The position numbers and the translations under genes are program-made. Under the pieces are notes generated by a model. It was given only the letters and a program-made list of their open reading frames with translations, made no database searches and had not been told where the DNA came from. This document shows, in pieces, positions 31,701 to 42,510 of a stretch of 64,000 nt of DNA (the first letter of the stretch is position 1; every line of letters starts with the position of its first letter). Source of the stretch: Beroe forskalii (lineage: Eukaryota; Ctenophora; Nuda; Beroida; Beroidae); the NCBI GenBank assembly GCA_011033025.1, contig WFMF01000138.1:310001-374000 (forward strand), read 5' to 3'.

Positions 31701-32112
31701 CGACAACCAAATACTAGGCCAAGAATTCTACAGAAGAGAACACACTAAATCTCTCTTCAATAATCACAGAATAATGAATATCGAAACGTTTATGTTTATC
31801 ACTGTGCTAACGAAATTTTTAAAATACTCAAATTCAGGACACCCATGTGTATGTTTGAGAAATTTGTACTCTCAGGTAGAAATGGAAAAAGACACAAGAC
31901 TATTGACTCCTACACCCTCCAAAAATTTCTTTTATATCGGTAGTATCATTTGGAATGTTGTCCGTGACCTCTTACAAATTTATGATTTTTCATTAAAAAT
32001 AGGTCCCATCAAGTCTAATATTAAGGAAAAAATTTTCCAAACCCAAATGCAAGGTGATCCCGGTGAATGGGAACATGGAACCTGGAACGCCTTACAGTAT
32101 CACCAGTACTAA
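28767..32112 (+). pseudogene. LINE ORF2: zinc finger, endonuclease, reverse transcriptase
   Basis: The ATG lies 16 nt after the ORF1 stop, suggesting coupled translation. Residues 10-55 hold a Cys/His zinc finger (CDCC, CEKCNKIVHKKC, CPNC). An APE-type endonuclease follows from about 29130: LAETN, then after a frameshift SIYRSPNG (29470), after a stop GDFNFDL (29566) and THHSPIFSLF (29763). A linker (29870-30650) has several breaks. The RT spans 30662-31405: SGFRQGHSTSHAL, FIDLSKAFDTIDH, GVPQGSCLGPLLF and FADD near 31165. A one-base overlap frameshift at 31402 leads to the C-terminal thumb region ending at 32112. At least five breaks make it inactive. It would nick target DNA and prime reverse transcription in the nucleus. 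Confidence 0.85.
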
Positions 32113-32878
32113 AAATTCCTACCTTGGCAATATTGCAAAACCCAGCAGCAGTCGCATGCACACATATTATACAAATTCTTAAATCATCTACCCCTTTTGT
32201 TGCGTTGGTGGATACTCTGGTATGAACTTTGTCCAATATTACCTATGGCAATATACTAAAGCCAATTCAATCAATTTGAATTATGATGTATGTAAATGAA
32301 AGTAAATAAAAGTATGTTGAAAAAGTTTGAAACTCATCCATCTTATGAAAAGAGACTTAGCTCACACTATACAAAAGTACAAACACTATAAACTATTTTT
32401 AAAATCATATATACTAGAAATAAAGACTTTCCTAGCTTCAAGTGCTGGTACACCTAAAGGAAGCAATAAGCCTCCAGCCTTGTGACCTTGCGTTTCGCCC
32501 GCACTTGTAAGCCTACCTATACTGGGTAGTAGGTCATCTGTCGGCGTGAGCTAAGTCAATGTATGACTAATTCCTATAATGTCCTGATCACCCCGTTGAA
32601 AGTTAGAATGTTCAAATGCTTAATAATGTTAAATTATTCCCCAATTCCCTGGAATCAGAACCCCATTGTTTATGTTACAGCTCTCCCTTTTCCCTGAAAT
32701 CAGAATCCCACCTCTATTTTTAGAATATTCTAATCTTATATCATAAATCCCATATCACCCTGAAATCAGAATCCTAATAATGGAAAATTTTTGTTGATTT
32801 ATTTTGATATATTTATAGTGTTCAATGAAATGCGAAATAAATTTTAGTTTTCTTCTGAAATTTTAGTTTTCTTCTTCT
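32113..32878 (+). other. LINE 3' region
   Basis: Non-coding. Two CCCTGAAATCAGAATCC-like segments repeat at 32645-32775 with roughly 50-60 bp spacing. A pyrimidine run TTTTCTTCTTCTTAG precedes the resumed Penelope frame and mimics a 3' splice site. The 3' end of the LINE itself is not certain. Confidence 0.4.
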
Positions 32879-32879
32879 T

Positions 32880-34475
32880 AGGAAAACGTTCAAAAAAGGT
32901 TTCGGGTACATAGAACCCATTTATAAAGATAAATTGAAGATATTTAATAGGTAGCATTAAATCTGATGTTAAGCAGTATGTTAATAAGTTGGCCAATAAA
33001 CACAGTATTACACACCATTATTTTGATGAATGGCTAGCACTTATTATTGATAAGGTAAAGTCTGTAGTTTTTAGTAGTAAAATTGTTTGTAAAAGAAATT
33101 CTTCAGTGTTTTTGTCTGAAAGTGATGATTTTAAAACTCTAAAGGAACACTTTATAATGACCAGTGTAGACAAGGCAGGTAATATCTTTCGTTTGTAAGC
33201 AATATTATCTTCAAAATCTAGAGAATGAACTTAGTACAACACAGTGACAGACCTACGAGAGAGCTAATGAGTCTGAAGAAGATATCATTAGAAAACACGT
33301 CCAGTTTTGTAATAAGTTCAACATTCCTGTGGATGATTTGTCGCTTCCCTTCATGCATGTGTTACCTAAATTCCACAAACCACAATTGGACTTTAGGTAC
33401 CTACATTGCAGCAGGGACTCGATGTTCTACCAAGAAATTATCGAAAATTTTGAGTGGTATACTAAAGTTGTGTGATAAGACTTTAAAGTATGACGATGAT
33501 TTCATGTTTAAATTTAAGAATACTTCAGGATACTGGGTCACTAAAAGTAAAGATTCTACTATTTATAATCTTAACTATCTGAATAATGTTAGTTCTGCTA
33601 AATCAGTGGACTCTTTTGATTTCAAAAAACTGTATAAGTACTAATATTCCCCATGATAAAGTTATTGATAAGATTTCGGATCTTATCAAACGATGTTATA
33701 TGATTAAGAAAGTTGACTTTATCAAAATTGATGACAAATTCAATGCTTACTGGACAGGAGTTAAGAAAACTCAGTGGACATACACCTGCCAGGAGGTATT
33801 GGAAATGTTTTCCTTTTTGATAAACAATATTTATGTGAAGTTTAGGGGTATGATTTACCTACAGGCAGATTGTTGGTATACCTATGGGTTGTGACTGTGC
33901 TCCGCAAGTAGCAGATCTATTTCTCTACTGGTATGAACACAGCTACATACTCAAGGCTATTGCTGATAAGAACCCTGTTGCCCACACGCTAAAATATGCC
34001 CGCAGATATATAGATGATTTGAATGTCCCAAATGCTAGTAGGAAACTTTGTGACATCATTATCAAAGAGATTTATCCAGAGGAGCTAAGTATCGTAGCAA
34101 CCAATGTTAGCAAATTTAGCACTTCTTTCTTAGATTTGGATATCCGAGTACCTAGAGAATAACAGGTTTTTATGCAAACTGTATGATAAACGTAGAGATT
34201 TTCCATTTAAAGTAGTTACTTTTCCCAACCTTAAATCTAATGTCCCCGATAGAAACTCGTATATTGGTACTTTTGTTGGTGAACTCTACCGAATCTGTAA
34301 ATCATCATCAGACCATCGCGATTTTATTGTGGACGTTAGGCAACTAGTTACTAAGTTATTAAACCAGAACTTTGAATGGAACAGACTGTACGGCACACTC
34401 AATAATTTCCTGAAAAGTCGTCCAGGGTGCTTGTCAAAGTACTGGCATAACTTCAATGTTTCAGAATTTATGTAA
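32880..34475 (+). pseudogene. Naiad-like Penelope RT gene, C-terminal half
   Basis: The reading continues the N-terminal half after the LINE. A lysine-rich segment leads to GYIEP (32905), then FDEWLALI (33020) and VDKAGN (33165), the RT1-type motif of this group. LPFMHVLPKFHKP lies near 33345, with the palm Asp region around 33620. GIPMGCDCAPQVADLF is at 33876-33925 and RYIDDL, the catalytic YxDD box, at 34002-34020. FLDLDI (34130) and a thumb region end at the stop near 34474. There are frameshifts near 33200, 33430, 33640, 33870 and 34160. The SFLDLDI/LYDKRRDF pattern is common in invertebrate Penelope-like RTs without a C-terminal endonuclease, which fits the permuted (N-terminal endonuclease) group. 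Confidence 0.65.
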
Positions 34476-35051
34476 TGTATTGTATTTAATTAGTATATCC
34501 GGTATCTAGTTTCCCAGTAGTACATGATACACTTTCTGTATTCGATTACGTATTAATTAACATGCAGGTTGTGTAGAGCAATCATTGTTTGTTTAGTGAT
34601 TGTCCTTTTGTTATCTTCTTTGTCGTGTCACGTCTTATTGGATATAGAGTTGTCTGTTGCAGTTTACATATTTTCATATTTAGTTTATTTTAGTGTAATT
34701 TTGGCAGCTTGTAATATTCTGTTATTAACGATTTGTATTATTCAGAGGACATGTAACAGAGTCAATATATCTAATGTTGTTTAGAGGGTGACAAACCCCT
34801 CAGATGTCCTCACCCAGCGTTTTACTTTTCTAATATGCCTGTGGATTTTTTATAGTACATATAGAGTAGCTAGAGAAAGGATAGCTGAGTTACTTTTACC
34901 AGTCATTAAGTTAGTGGAAAACTCGTCCTTTCATGATCTGACAATACCGAGCTATATCTCTGTGATAACCAGAGCGGAAATAATCCATGCCAGAGTGCAT
35001 GGATATGCTGATATGCTATGTATACTTGATACTATAACGATTTTCTTCGAA
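34476..35051. other. 3' flank of the Penelope-like gene
   Basis: Two short plus-strand frames (34569-34784, hydrophobic, and 34788-35159) lack homology that I recognise and probably do not encode proteins. Confidence 0.3.
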
Positions 35052-35145
35052 GCCGCGCGGCCTACGCCGCACGCTACCTCAGAACATAGCCGTTCTGAGC
35101 ATCGAGCGCTACTCCAGGGCTCATCCAGGAGCGCGATGTCAAAAC
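35052..35145. other. Hairpin-rich block at left of the DIRS-like element
   Basis: Hairpins TCAGAAC-ATAGCC-GTTCTGA (about 35080-35100) and CATCGAGCGCT...CCAGG against CCAGGAGCGCGATG (about 35098-35140), preceded by GC-rich GCCGCGCGGCC. It may be the left terminal repeat of the element that follows. Confidence 0.5.
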
Positions 35146-35344
35146 AGGTCAGATTTTGATTTCCGCTCGCGAAACCACCGTGTTTTATTTGTTCCATGTT
35201 ATTGCTTGTGGTCTTAAGGTTTGGGGTGCTAGCAGGCCGCTTCAACCTCAGTCCGGGCCTTCTCCTGGCCGGGAGTTTCGCTCGCGGTTGGGGGTGGGTC
35301 CGGAACTGGGGGGTGAGCACTTACCTGCACCCACACAAGCCATA

Positions 35345-35655
35345 ACTTTTACGTGTGCTTCTCATCAACCAGTGTAATGTTGATGTATTCTGGATTGTAA
35401 TGAATCTGGTCGTTTCTCTTCAATACAATCAACCGCACACATTAGTTTTTGTGTATGTGTGCTTCTCATCAACCAGTGTAATGTTGATGTATTCTGGATT
35501 GTAATGAATCTGGTCGTTTCTCTTCATTACAATCAACCGCACACCTTAGTTCACGTGTATGTGTGCTTCTCATCAACCAGTGTAATGTTGATGTATTCTG
35601 GATTGTAATGAGTATTGTCGTTTTCTCTTCATTACAATCAACTGCACACATTAGA
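35345..35655 (+). repeat. Three ~110-bp tandem repeats
   Basis: Each unit includes GTGTGCTTCTCATCAACCAG, a CATCAAC/GTTGATG dyad and a TTGTAATGA/TCATTACAA dyad, then CAATCAACCGCACAC. Starts are near 35350, 35460 and 35565. Located in the 5' region of the DIRS-like element. Confidence 0.8.
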
Positions 35656-36043
35656 TCAGGCATTCTTTTTAGCCTGATCGGCATCGTTTAATCGTTTATT
35701 GAGGCTATTCGATAAACCTCAAGCTCACCAGCTATACTACACTCCCAATGCTAATGGGATTTCAATGAAGTTGTTAATAATCTTTACTAATCACTACTCC
35801 CGTAAGTATTGATGGATTTCGAGGTACTCAACCCTCCCCCTTCTCCGCCCCAAACCCACCCACGTTGGGCCACACCGAGGCTGGGCTCAACAGACCTTGA
35901 AGCATCTTGATCAGGGGCACATTGCAGCAAACCATAAGGTACAGTTATGCCGGGAAGTTTACTACTATAACTAAGAGAGTAAGAGGAACTTTTCCAATGA
36001 TTCGGTAGACAAATGACAATACTATAATTTAGTTGAGACTCCA

Positions 36044-36505
36044 ATGTCTGATTCATCTAACCCGTTTTGTCCCAGTGTGGGTCCTATAAGGGGACCCGCA
36101 CCTAATGCTCGGTTGGTACGGTCAAATTCCTGGAGGGAACCTACCCGTACCACAATGGTGTGGTCTAAAGGAGACACACCATCTCAAAGCATTAGTGTCG
36201 TCAACCCAGTATTTTTAGGAGATACTCGGGATTATATCGACAGGGGACCAATCTGCTCCAATATGGACAAGCAGAATTATAGTTGTGGTAAGAGACCGGC
36301 TTCAACTTCCCCTTCAGGGAGGGAGAAGAAACACAAGGGAGAAATCCCGCCCTTTCGGGAGGTAGCCCGACACGAGCCAGAATTGGACACAGTGGCGGGA
36401 GTTGACATCGAACCAGCAGATTCTGAGCTGGGTGTCAGGAGTAGAGCTCATCTTTCAATTATTACCACCACAACCACCGCAGGAAGTGGTTTATCACAGA
36501 CATAG
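36044..36505 (+). CDS. Putative Gag-like ORF of DIRS-like element
   Basis: A 153-codon frame from ATG, rich in Ser, Pro and charged residues, with no zinc finger. The position directly before RT and the hydrophilic composition suggest the Gag-like first ORF found in DIRS elements. I recognise no specific motif. Confidence 0.4.
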   Translation: MSDSSNPFCPSVGPIRGPAPNARLVRSNSWREPTRTTMVWSKGDTPSQSISVVNPVFLGDTRDYIDRGPICSNMDKQNYSCGKRPASTSPSGREKKHKGEIPPFREVARHEPELDTVAGVDIEPADSELGVRSRAHLSIITTTTTAGSGLSQT

Positions 36506-37560
36506 CGCATCAGCATGTCATGGATTCTATGGTCTCATTCCTGCAAGAGCAAGTGCAGGGAACTGCAACGCTCATTCATCTGGCAGGGAAGAACCTGGAA
36601 GTTCACGAGGCTTTGCTTTGACCTCTCCCCTGCCCCAAGGATCTTCACGAAGATCCTCAATTTACCTGTGCTCAAGTGGCTGAGGGCCCAAGGAGCCAAA
36701 CTGGTAGCTTATATAGACGATTTCTGGGTTGCACGCGCCTGCAAGAACAAGTGTAGGGAACTGCAACGCACATAATATTAGTGCAGTTTTTAAGCAACCT
36801 GGGCTTCACGGTAAGTGGAGAGAAGAGCATCATGGAGCCAGTACAATGTTTAGTCTTCCTGGGGATGGAGTTATCCTCCTGGGACATGACTTTAGCACTG
36901 CCAGAGGAGAAGAAGTTAATAGGCTCCTTGGAGGCGATAAAGCCAGCCTTCAGGATGTGTCCTCTGTACTATCGCACCATACAGAGGCATGTAAACTTCT
37001 TAAAGTTAAAGAGGGGAGTAAGCAGCCAGTCGGCAGCTCTCTTTCGTCTCCACGAGGAACACCTCATGGAGCTGGAGTTTTGGGAGGATCTGATCCCCCG
37101 GCTGGAACCCCAGCCGATACTCCAATACCAGGGCTCAGCAGCCGAGCTACACACAGACGCATCGGACGAAGGCTGGGGGGCAACCCTGGGGAGCCCACGG
37201 CAGATGGGATCATCAGGAGATCTCACTCCACATCAATGTGAAGGAGTTGCTAGCAGTCAGGTACTAACTTCACTGGGATCAGGGTTATCAAACCAATCCC
37301 TGGTGATAGGAGCAGACAACATCTCTTGTCTGGCATACATCCGCAATATGGGCGGAGTTCGGAATGTACAAATTTCACATCTAGCGAGAGAAATCTGGGA
37401 ATGGGCCCAGAACAGGGGACTGAACCTAGTCACCCATTACATTCCGGGATTACTCAACACGAGACCAGACTACCTGTCATGGATATGTCAGGACGAGATG
37501 GGAATGGATGCTGAACCGCAAGGAGTTCAACATGATACGGAAGGAACTATAAGATCCCCT
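36506..37560 (+). pseudogene. DIRS-like RT and RNase H
   Basis: RT motifs appear in order: LSPAPRIFTKIL near 36635 (the DIRS-type FGLxSAPRxFT motif), a helix LKWLRAQGAKL, and YIDDF (the YxDD box) near 36712. An internal duplication of a GCAAGAACAAGTG-type segment (36541 and 36741) disturbs the frame. From 36781 the frame runs FLGMELSS, then RNase H: HTDASDEGWGATLG (about 37150), GADNISCLAYIRN (37310) and HYIPGLLNTRPDYLSW (37436). Catalytic Asp residues are visible. The N-terminal RT motifs before 36540 are missing or decayed. Confidence 0.8.
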
Positions 37561-38870
37561 GAGAAGGGATCTGTTTGCCAGCCACAGAGCTCACCAGCTG
37601 CCTCAGTACATGACATGGGGAGAGCAGCACGAGATGATGAATGCGTTCCATCATCAGTGGCTGGACGGGGACTATGCGTTTCCCACATTTGCTGTGATAG
37701 GCAGATTCCTCAACAAAGTGAGGAGAGACAGGTGCAGGCTGGTGCTGGTAACCCCGAAGTGGGAAGCACAGCCGTGTTGTCTGACGTCGTCAGACCCATT
37801 ATTTGAGTCGTGGCGCGCGCTTCGCGCGCGCGAGGGGGTCAGGCAACGCCTGACAACAGCCGTGGTACACACTGCTTCCAGCAATGTCAGTGTGTCGTCC
37901 CTTTCCTCTGAAGTACCAGAGGAACCTGTTGCTGGACCCAGCGGGAAACAGTCTCCCACTGAGAAGTGCTTTACACCTGTAGCGGCTCATGGACGGGAAC
38001 AACTGAAGGATGTTCCTAGAGAGGTACAGGATTATATCCTTAACAATGAGCTCAAAGAGAGTACATTGAATGCCTATGAGGCTAAATGGAAACAGGGTTT
38101 CCTATTGTGATAAGAACGGGTTAAACACCATGGAACCCCATATCCCTGCGATAGCAACATATTTACATCATAAATTACACGTACAAGTGGTGAAGTTTTA
38201 CAGTGGAGAATGATGCAGCAGCCATATCAAGTACCTTCCACTTGTAGAGGGTTATTCAGTGTTTAATCACCTCATCATCAAACGGCTTAGGATAGCTAGC
38301 TATCAAGTAGTCCCACCAGAACCAAAATGTAACGAATTTCTCTATTAAATTTAAGCAGGAAAACGTACATTCTTTGCGAACTCATGTCCATGGGCAGAGA
38401 CGCAGACGTCACTCTTCCAGCTCCCAAGAGGGACCCAGCCTCATTTAATAGAGATGATACACAGTTTTCTGTCCTCAAACGAGGCATCTGTCTAAATCAC
38501 AAAGGAAGGGCTGCAATGGACTAGTTAAGATAGAAGCATTCAAGCCGGAGCAGGCTGACATGTGCCCAGTCAGAACTCTGATAGATTACTTAGTAAGAAC
38601 ACCCCTCTGAGGCACGAAACGACCGAGGTCTTTGTGACGTTAGTAAAGCCACATAAACTCATTGCCAGGGCAACAGGGGGCAAATGGCTCATGGAATCTC
38701 TAAACAGAGCAGGGATCGATACTGCGAGATACAAAGGTCACTCCTTTAGAGGAGCAGCTGCTAACAGCAAGAGAAGTGCTGGGGCTTCAGTAGAACGCAT
38801 CCTCAAGGAAGGAATGTGGAAGTCTGAGAAGGTCCTGAGGAAGTATTGCCTCAGAGAGGACCATCAATGA
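37561..38870 (+). pseudogene. DIRS-like tyrosine recombinase
   Basis: 37610-38110 keeps the frame from the RNase H tail into a segment (DYILNNELKESTLNAYEAKW) that looks like the SAM-like N-terminal domain of DIRS recombinases. 38130-38560 is frameshifted. 38562-38870 holds the catalytic end: YKGHSFRGAAANSKRSAG (the H-x2-R box, about 38738-38790), GMWKSEKVL and a terminal KYC whose Tyr is the likely nucleophile. This enzyme would integrate a circular cDNA without target duplication. Several breaks make this copy inactive. Confidence 0.75.
37813..37832. other. GCGCGCGC-TTCG-CGCGCGC hairpin in DIRS frame
   Basis: A perfect GC hairpin with a TTCG loop, followed by GGTCAGGCAACGCCTGAC, itself a dyad. 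The second dyad recurs inside the GAATTC-rich transposon near 21195 and 40740. Confidence 0.6.
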
Positions 38871-38921
38871 AAGTCTGATTAGTTACTAAGGCATCGTTCG
38901 TTCCTATTATAGCCTTCAAAG

Positions 38922-39021
38922 AGGCACTTGTGAGTGAGCGATGTGAAAGGTTAACTCCCCGAAGCGGCCGAAGGCCGCGTAGAAGGGGAGTATACTTTCA
39001 CGAGGGAGCGAACAAGTGCCT
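38922..39021. other. Nested long hairpin at right end of DIRS-like element
   Basis: Outer AGGCACTTGT (38922-38931) pairs with ACAAGTGCCT (39012-39021). Inside, GTGAAAG pairs with CTTTCAC, and 38955-38990 forms CTCCCC-GAA-GCGGCC-GAA-GGCCGC-...-GGGGAG. It may be the terminal repeat or internal complementary region of the element. Confidence 0.7.
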
Positions 39022-39049
39022 TAAGATCCCTCCCTCTCCACCCTTTATC

Positions 39050-39271
39050 TGGGACATATTCGGTTCAAGTAGTGATCGTATAACCACGATTTTGTGATAC
39101 CATTGCATTCCGATTATTATGACCCGATACACTGCAAGGTCAACTCATATCGTTCACGTTTAACCCTATATCTCGGACATATCGGTTCGAGTAGTGGTCG
39201 TATTAAGCCACGAGATTGTGGCATCATTCGGACGATTATAATGACCCGATACACTGCAAGGTCAACTCAAA
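39050..39271 (+). repeat. Two ~100-bp direct repeats
   Basis: A segment from GGACATAT-CGGTTC-AGTAGTG to GACCCGATACACTGCAAGGT plus CAACTCA occurs at about 39052-39150 and again at 39174-39271. They lie at the right end of the DIRS-like element and may belong to its split terminal repeats. Confidence 0.6.
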
Positions 39272-39406
39272 GGCTAAAAAATGGGTGGACTCAACTCCGC
39301 GGCAGACCCGCTGCGGACCCGGTGGACCCGCAGCGGGTCCGCCGCGGACTCCACTAAAGTCCACCATAAATTTTTTTTAGTGGACTTTGGTGGACCCGCA
39401 GCGGAC

Positions 39407-41778
39407 GGCATAATCCACGATTTTTGCAAGTACACCTGAATTCGCCGCGAATTCGCCGCGAATTCAAGTGAATTCAGGTGAATTCAGGTGAATTCGCGGC
39501 GGAGTTCGCCAAAAAAATTTTTTGGCGGACTCCGCCGGACTCCGCCGGAGTCCGCCGCGAACTCCGGCGAATTCACTTGAATTCACCTGAATTCGCCGCG
39601 AATACACGCGCATTCGGTGCACTAGTTCGCCAATTTTGCAGTTCACCCAGGTGAACTGCCAGTTCGCGGCGAATTCGCGGCGAACTAGTTCGCCTGAATT
39701 CAGATGCCGGAGTCCGCCTGAGTTCGCCGGAGTCCGCCTGAGTTCGCCGGAGGGAAACTTGCCCAAAAGCCCAAATCAGTACGAATTTAACAAATTAGCG
39801 ATCGGCGATGAAGGAAAATTGCGTTATCGCAATTGCAAAGGCTCTTCTTATACCTACAGGTGTTTTGGTCGGCGCTTTGCTCTAACCAGATCCCGATTGC
39901 AGAGTCAACATGGGGAACGGATTCTAGGTCGGGGGACTCTGGGTCGGCGGTGGCACACCAGGGTGGACTCTGGGTCGGGAGATCCCCACAGGGTGGACTC
40001 TAGGTCGGGAGCCTCTTCACTTTATATAAACTACCTAAAGCCTGGATCGATTTATACCGAGAATCTCTCGGTTAATCCAGATGACAGAGCCCGTATGGAG
40101 GGTACAATCATGCGATCCGATGTATCATTGTGGAGACACTGGGGGACTCACGATACACGGTGTCAGCATGTGATCCGCCACATCACAATTTACACTATCC
40201 CATACCGCTTGTTGGCTCATGTCATCGGAGGGGATACGTGATACGGGACGTTCATGCGAGCACAACCCCATGCTAATTCGTCAGGATATCGTCCCACTTA
40301 GGTAACGAGGTCTCATGAAGTCTGCAAACCCTTGACACGACAGATGGGAGACAAGCTTGGAGGTGGATCAAGCGGAGCTGGCAGCTGCTAGTGTCCTGAA
40401 CCTCATACCCACTCTGCAGACACCCTCCCTGCAGACTGCCGGACCCTCAGACAAGCTGATATGCTCCTCTACGACAACGCCTCGGGTGATCATCCGGGCT
40501 ACCAGTGACAAACTCACGATCCTAGCAGAAAGCTCTTGCTGTTTCCTCGATGGAAACTTCAAGTCCTAACCCCAGATCCTTGTCATCCATGCGGAGCTCT
40601 CATCCCTCACAGAAGACAGATCCTGGTGCCTCCCCACGGTCTGCATTCTCCTCACCCACAAGGACTTAGCCATTTACGCCTATATGCGCCGATACTGGTT
40701 TTTGTCCTCAGCGAATCAGCGATGTCCTTAGTCGTCAGGGGGTCAGGCAACACCTGACAATGACGTCACAGATCTTGATGTCAATTTTTCTAGTGTCCTA
40801 ATCAAAACCCTAACCCTAAGGGAGCCGTCACATATTATGTCATCACTTTTTTGCCCATTTTCAACCCCCTCCCCCCTGTCTGTCATCACTTGTCATCATT
40901 GGCTGACCCCCTCCCCCATGATGACGTCAGCATTGACCAAACCCCCCTCCTTTTTCAAAACAAATTTTGACTATTTCGAATCAAAACAACCGACATGAAA
41001 TATCAACTATGTACGTGTGGTGTGATTCATATCGTTAAATTCGTTTAAAAAAATGGTTCTAATTGTCATAGACGAACATCCAGTTAGTTTGGAAATATAT
41101 ATATCATATCAAAGAAATGAAATCGGTACATCAAAACAAAATATTATGAACGAAAAAGTTTGGATATCGTATTTTCGAATTTAGAAAATTCAATATTTTC
41201 GCTGACGTCGGCAAACCTTAAACCCCTCCCTCCCCCCTGTCATCACCTGTCAGCATTTGAAAACCCCCTCCCTCCCGTCGAGTGATGACGTAATATGTGA
41301 CGGCTCCCCTAATGTTCTTTGGATCCATGTCGACACGCATATGGTAGACATTGTGAATTGCATCTTAGTCTCACATAAGCGTGCCAGACGTGACAAAGTT
41401 CCTTCAAAGTTCAGGTGAATTCGCCGCGAACTGAGTTCACCTGAGTTCGCCCAAGTTCGCCCAAGTTCACCTGAGTTCGCCGCGAATTCGCGGCGGACAT
41501 CAGTTCGCCGCGAATTCGCGGCGAACTTGTTCGCCTGGGTGAACTTGAAAATTGGCGAACTAGTACACCGAATACGCGTGTATTCGCGGCGAATTCAGGT
41601 GAATTCAGGTGAATTCGCCAGAGTCCGCGGCGAACTCCGGCGGACTCCGGCGGAGTCCGCCAAAATTTTTTTTTGGCGAACTCCGCCGCGAATTCACCTG
41701 AATTCACCTGAATTCACTTGAATTCGCGGCGAATTCGCGGCGAATTCAGGTGTACTTGCAAAAATCGTGGATTATGCC
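39407..41778. mobile_element. GAATTC-rich long-TIR transposon, copy 2
   Basis: Termini GGCATAATCCACGATTTTTG with 8-bp duplication CAGCGGAC (39399-39406, 41779-41786). It closely matches copy 1 at 19459 but lacks the 390-bp insertion. The right-hand TIR has an extra GAATTC/TTCGCC segment (about 41455-41530). No transposase. Confidence 0.85.
40820..41309. mobile_element. PIF/Harbinger-type MITE, copy 2
   Basis: The same MITE as 21279-21776, at the same internal position, with TAA flanks. It entered the host element before that element multiplied. Confidence 0.75.
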
Positions 41779-42334
41779 CAGCGGACTTTTCGAAACTCCG
41801 CCGCGGAGTAGTGGATCCGCTGCGGGTCCGCTCGGGCTCCGCCGCGCACTGGTGGACAGTCCACCGAAAAAGTCCACCAAAAAAGTCCACCGTGGAGTAA
41901 AATAGTTGTGGAGGTTAGTCCGCCGCGGAGTCAGTGGACTCCACTGGCGGAGTCCACTGGCGGAGTCGAGTCCACCAGTGGAGTCCACTGGCGGACTCCA
42001 CTGGTGGACTCCACCAGCAGATTGACCCCACTGGCGGAGTTCATTGGTGGAGTCCACCAGTAGACTCCACTGGCGGAATCCGCCATTATGAATATTATAA
42101 GTTATGCTTTTATTTTTGGTTTTTGGAAATGGAAAGGAGTGCCATGTGTACACAAAGCTGTCTCAGATTCGGACGATATTTGAAAAACCAACTCGGGAGT
42201 AATGAGCATGTGCGTTTAAAACCATTTGCGTTTAAGAATAAAATGGACGGACGTTGCCCGTCTATTTCTTCTGACTGGATGGCTAACAATACAATTAGAA
42301 CTAGGGTCATACGGGCGAATAATACTGCTGGAGA

Positions 42335-42510
42335 CTCCTGGGGAGTACTGCGAGAGTACCCCGGGAGTACCCCAGGAGTCCTACGGGAGTACCACGGGTG
42401 TGCCCCGGGAGTCCGACGTGAGTACCCTGGGAGTCCTACGGGAGTACCCCAGGAATTCGATGGGAGTACCCAGGAGTCCTACGGGAGTACCCAGGAGTCC
42501 TAGGGGCCAT
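42335..42510 (+). repeat. GGGAGTACCCC / AGGAGTCCTAC tandem repeats
   Basis: About ten degenerate 15-17 bp units, alternating GGGAGTACC and GGAGTCCTACG. The open frames in all phases are repeat artefacts. Confidence 0.75.

Larger units (their letters stand above)
26093..32878 (+). mobile_element. CR1/L2-like LINE retrotransposon
   Basis: A two-ORF non-LTR element inserted in the Penelope-like gene (the coding sense on the left stops near 26092 and resumes near 32880). ORF1 is intact; ORF2 has several frameshifts. The 5' region (26093-26632) is AT-rich without motifs. The 3' region follows ORF2. Exact ends and target duplication could not be fixed. ORF1 with PHD and esterase domains and an APE-type endonuclease plus RT in ORF2 place it near CR1/L2. 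Confidence 0.75.
39276..42085. repeat. GTGGACTCC palindromic repeat surrounding a transposon
   Basis: 39276-39406 and 41779-42085 consist of short GTGGACTCC, CCGCCGCGGACTCCAC and AGTCCACTGGCGG units, which are largely self-complementary. The GAATTC-rich element lies between them with a CAGCGGAC duplication, so the two halves were once continuous. The right half is a tandem array of GGAGTCCACTGGC-type units (41925-42085). Confidence 0.65.

Noticed and set aside
26093-32878. LINE region as an intron of the Penelope-like gene
   Set aside because: A pyrimidine run and AG precede the resumed frame, but the 6.8 kb contains a whole LINE in the same orientation and no donor site is convincing at the left edge; simple insertion is more economical.
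34569-35159. Two small ORFs (one hydrophobic) as genes after the Penelope-like RT
   Set aside because: No start context, homology or conservation can be shown; they are likely chance frames in an AT-rich tail.
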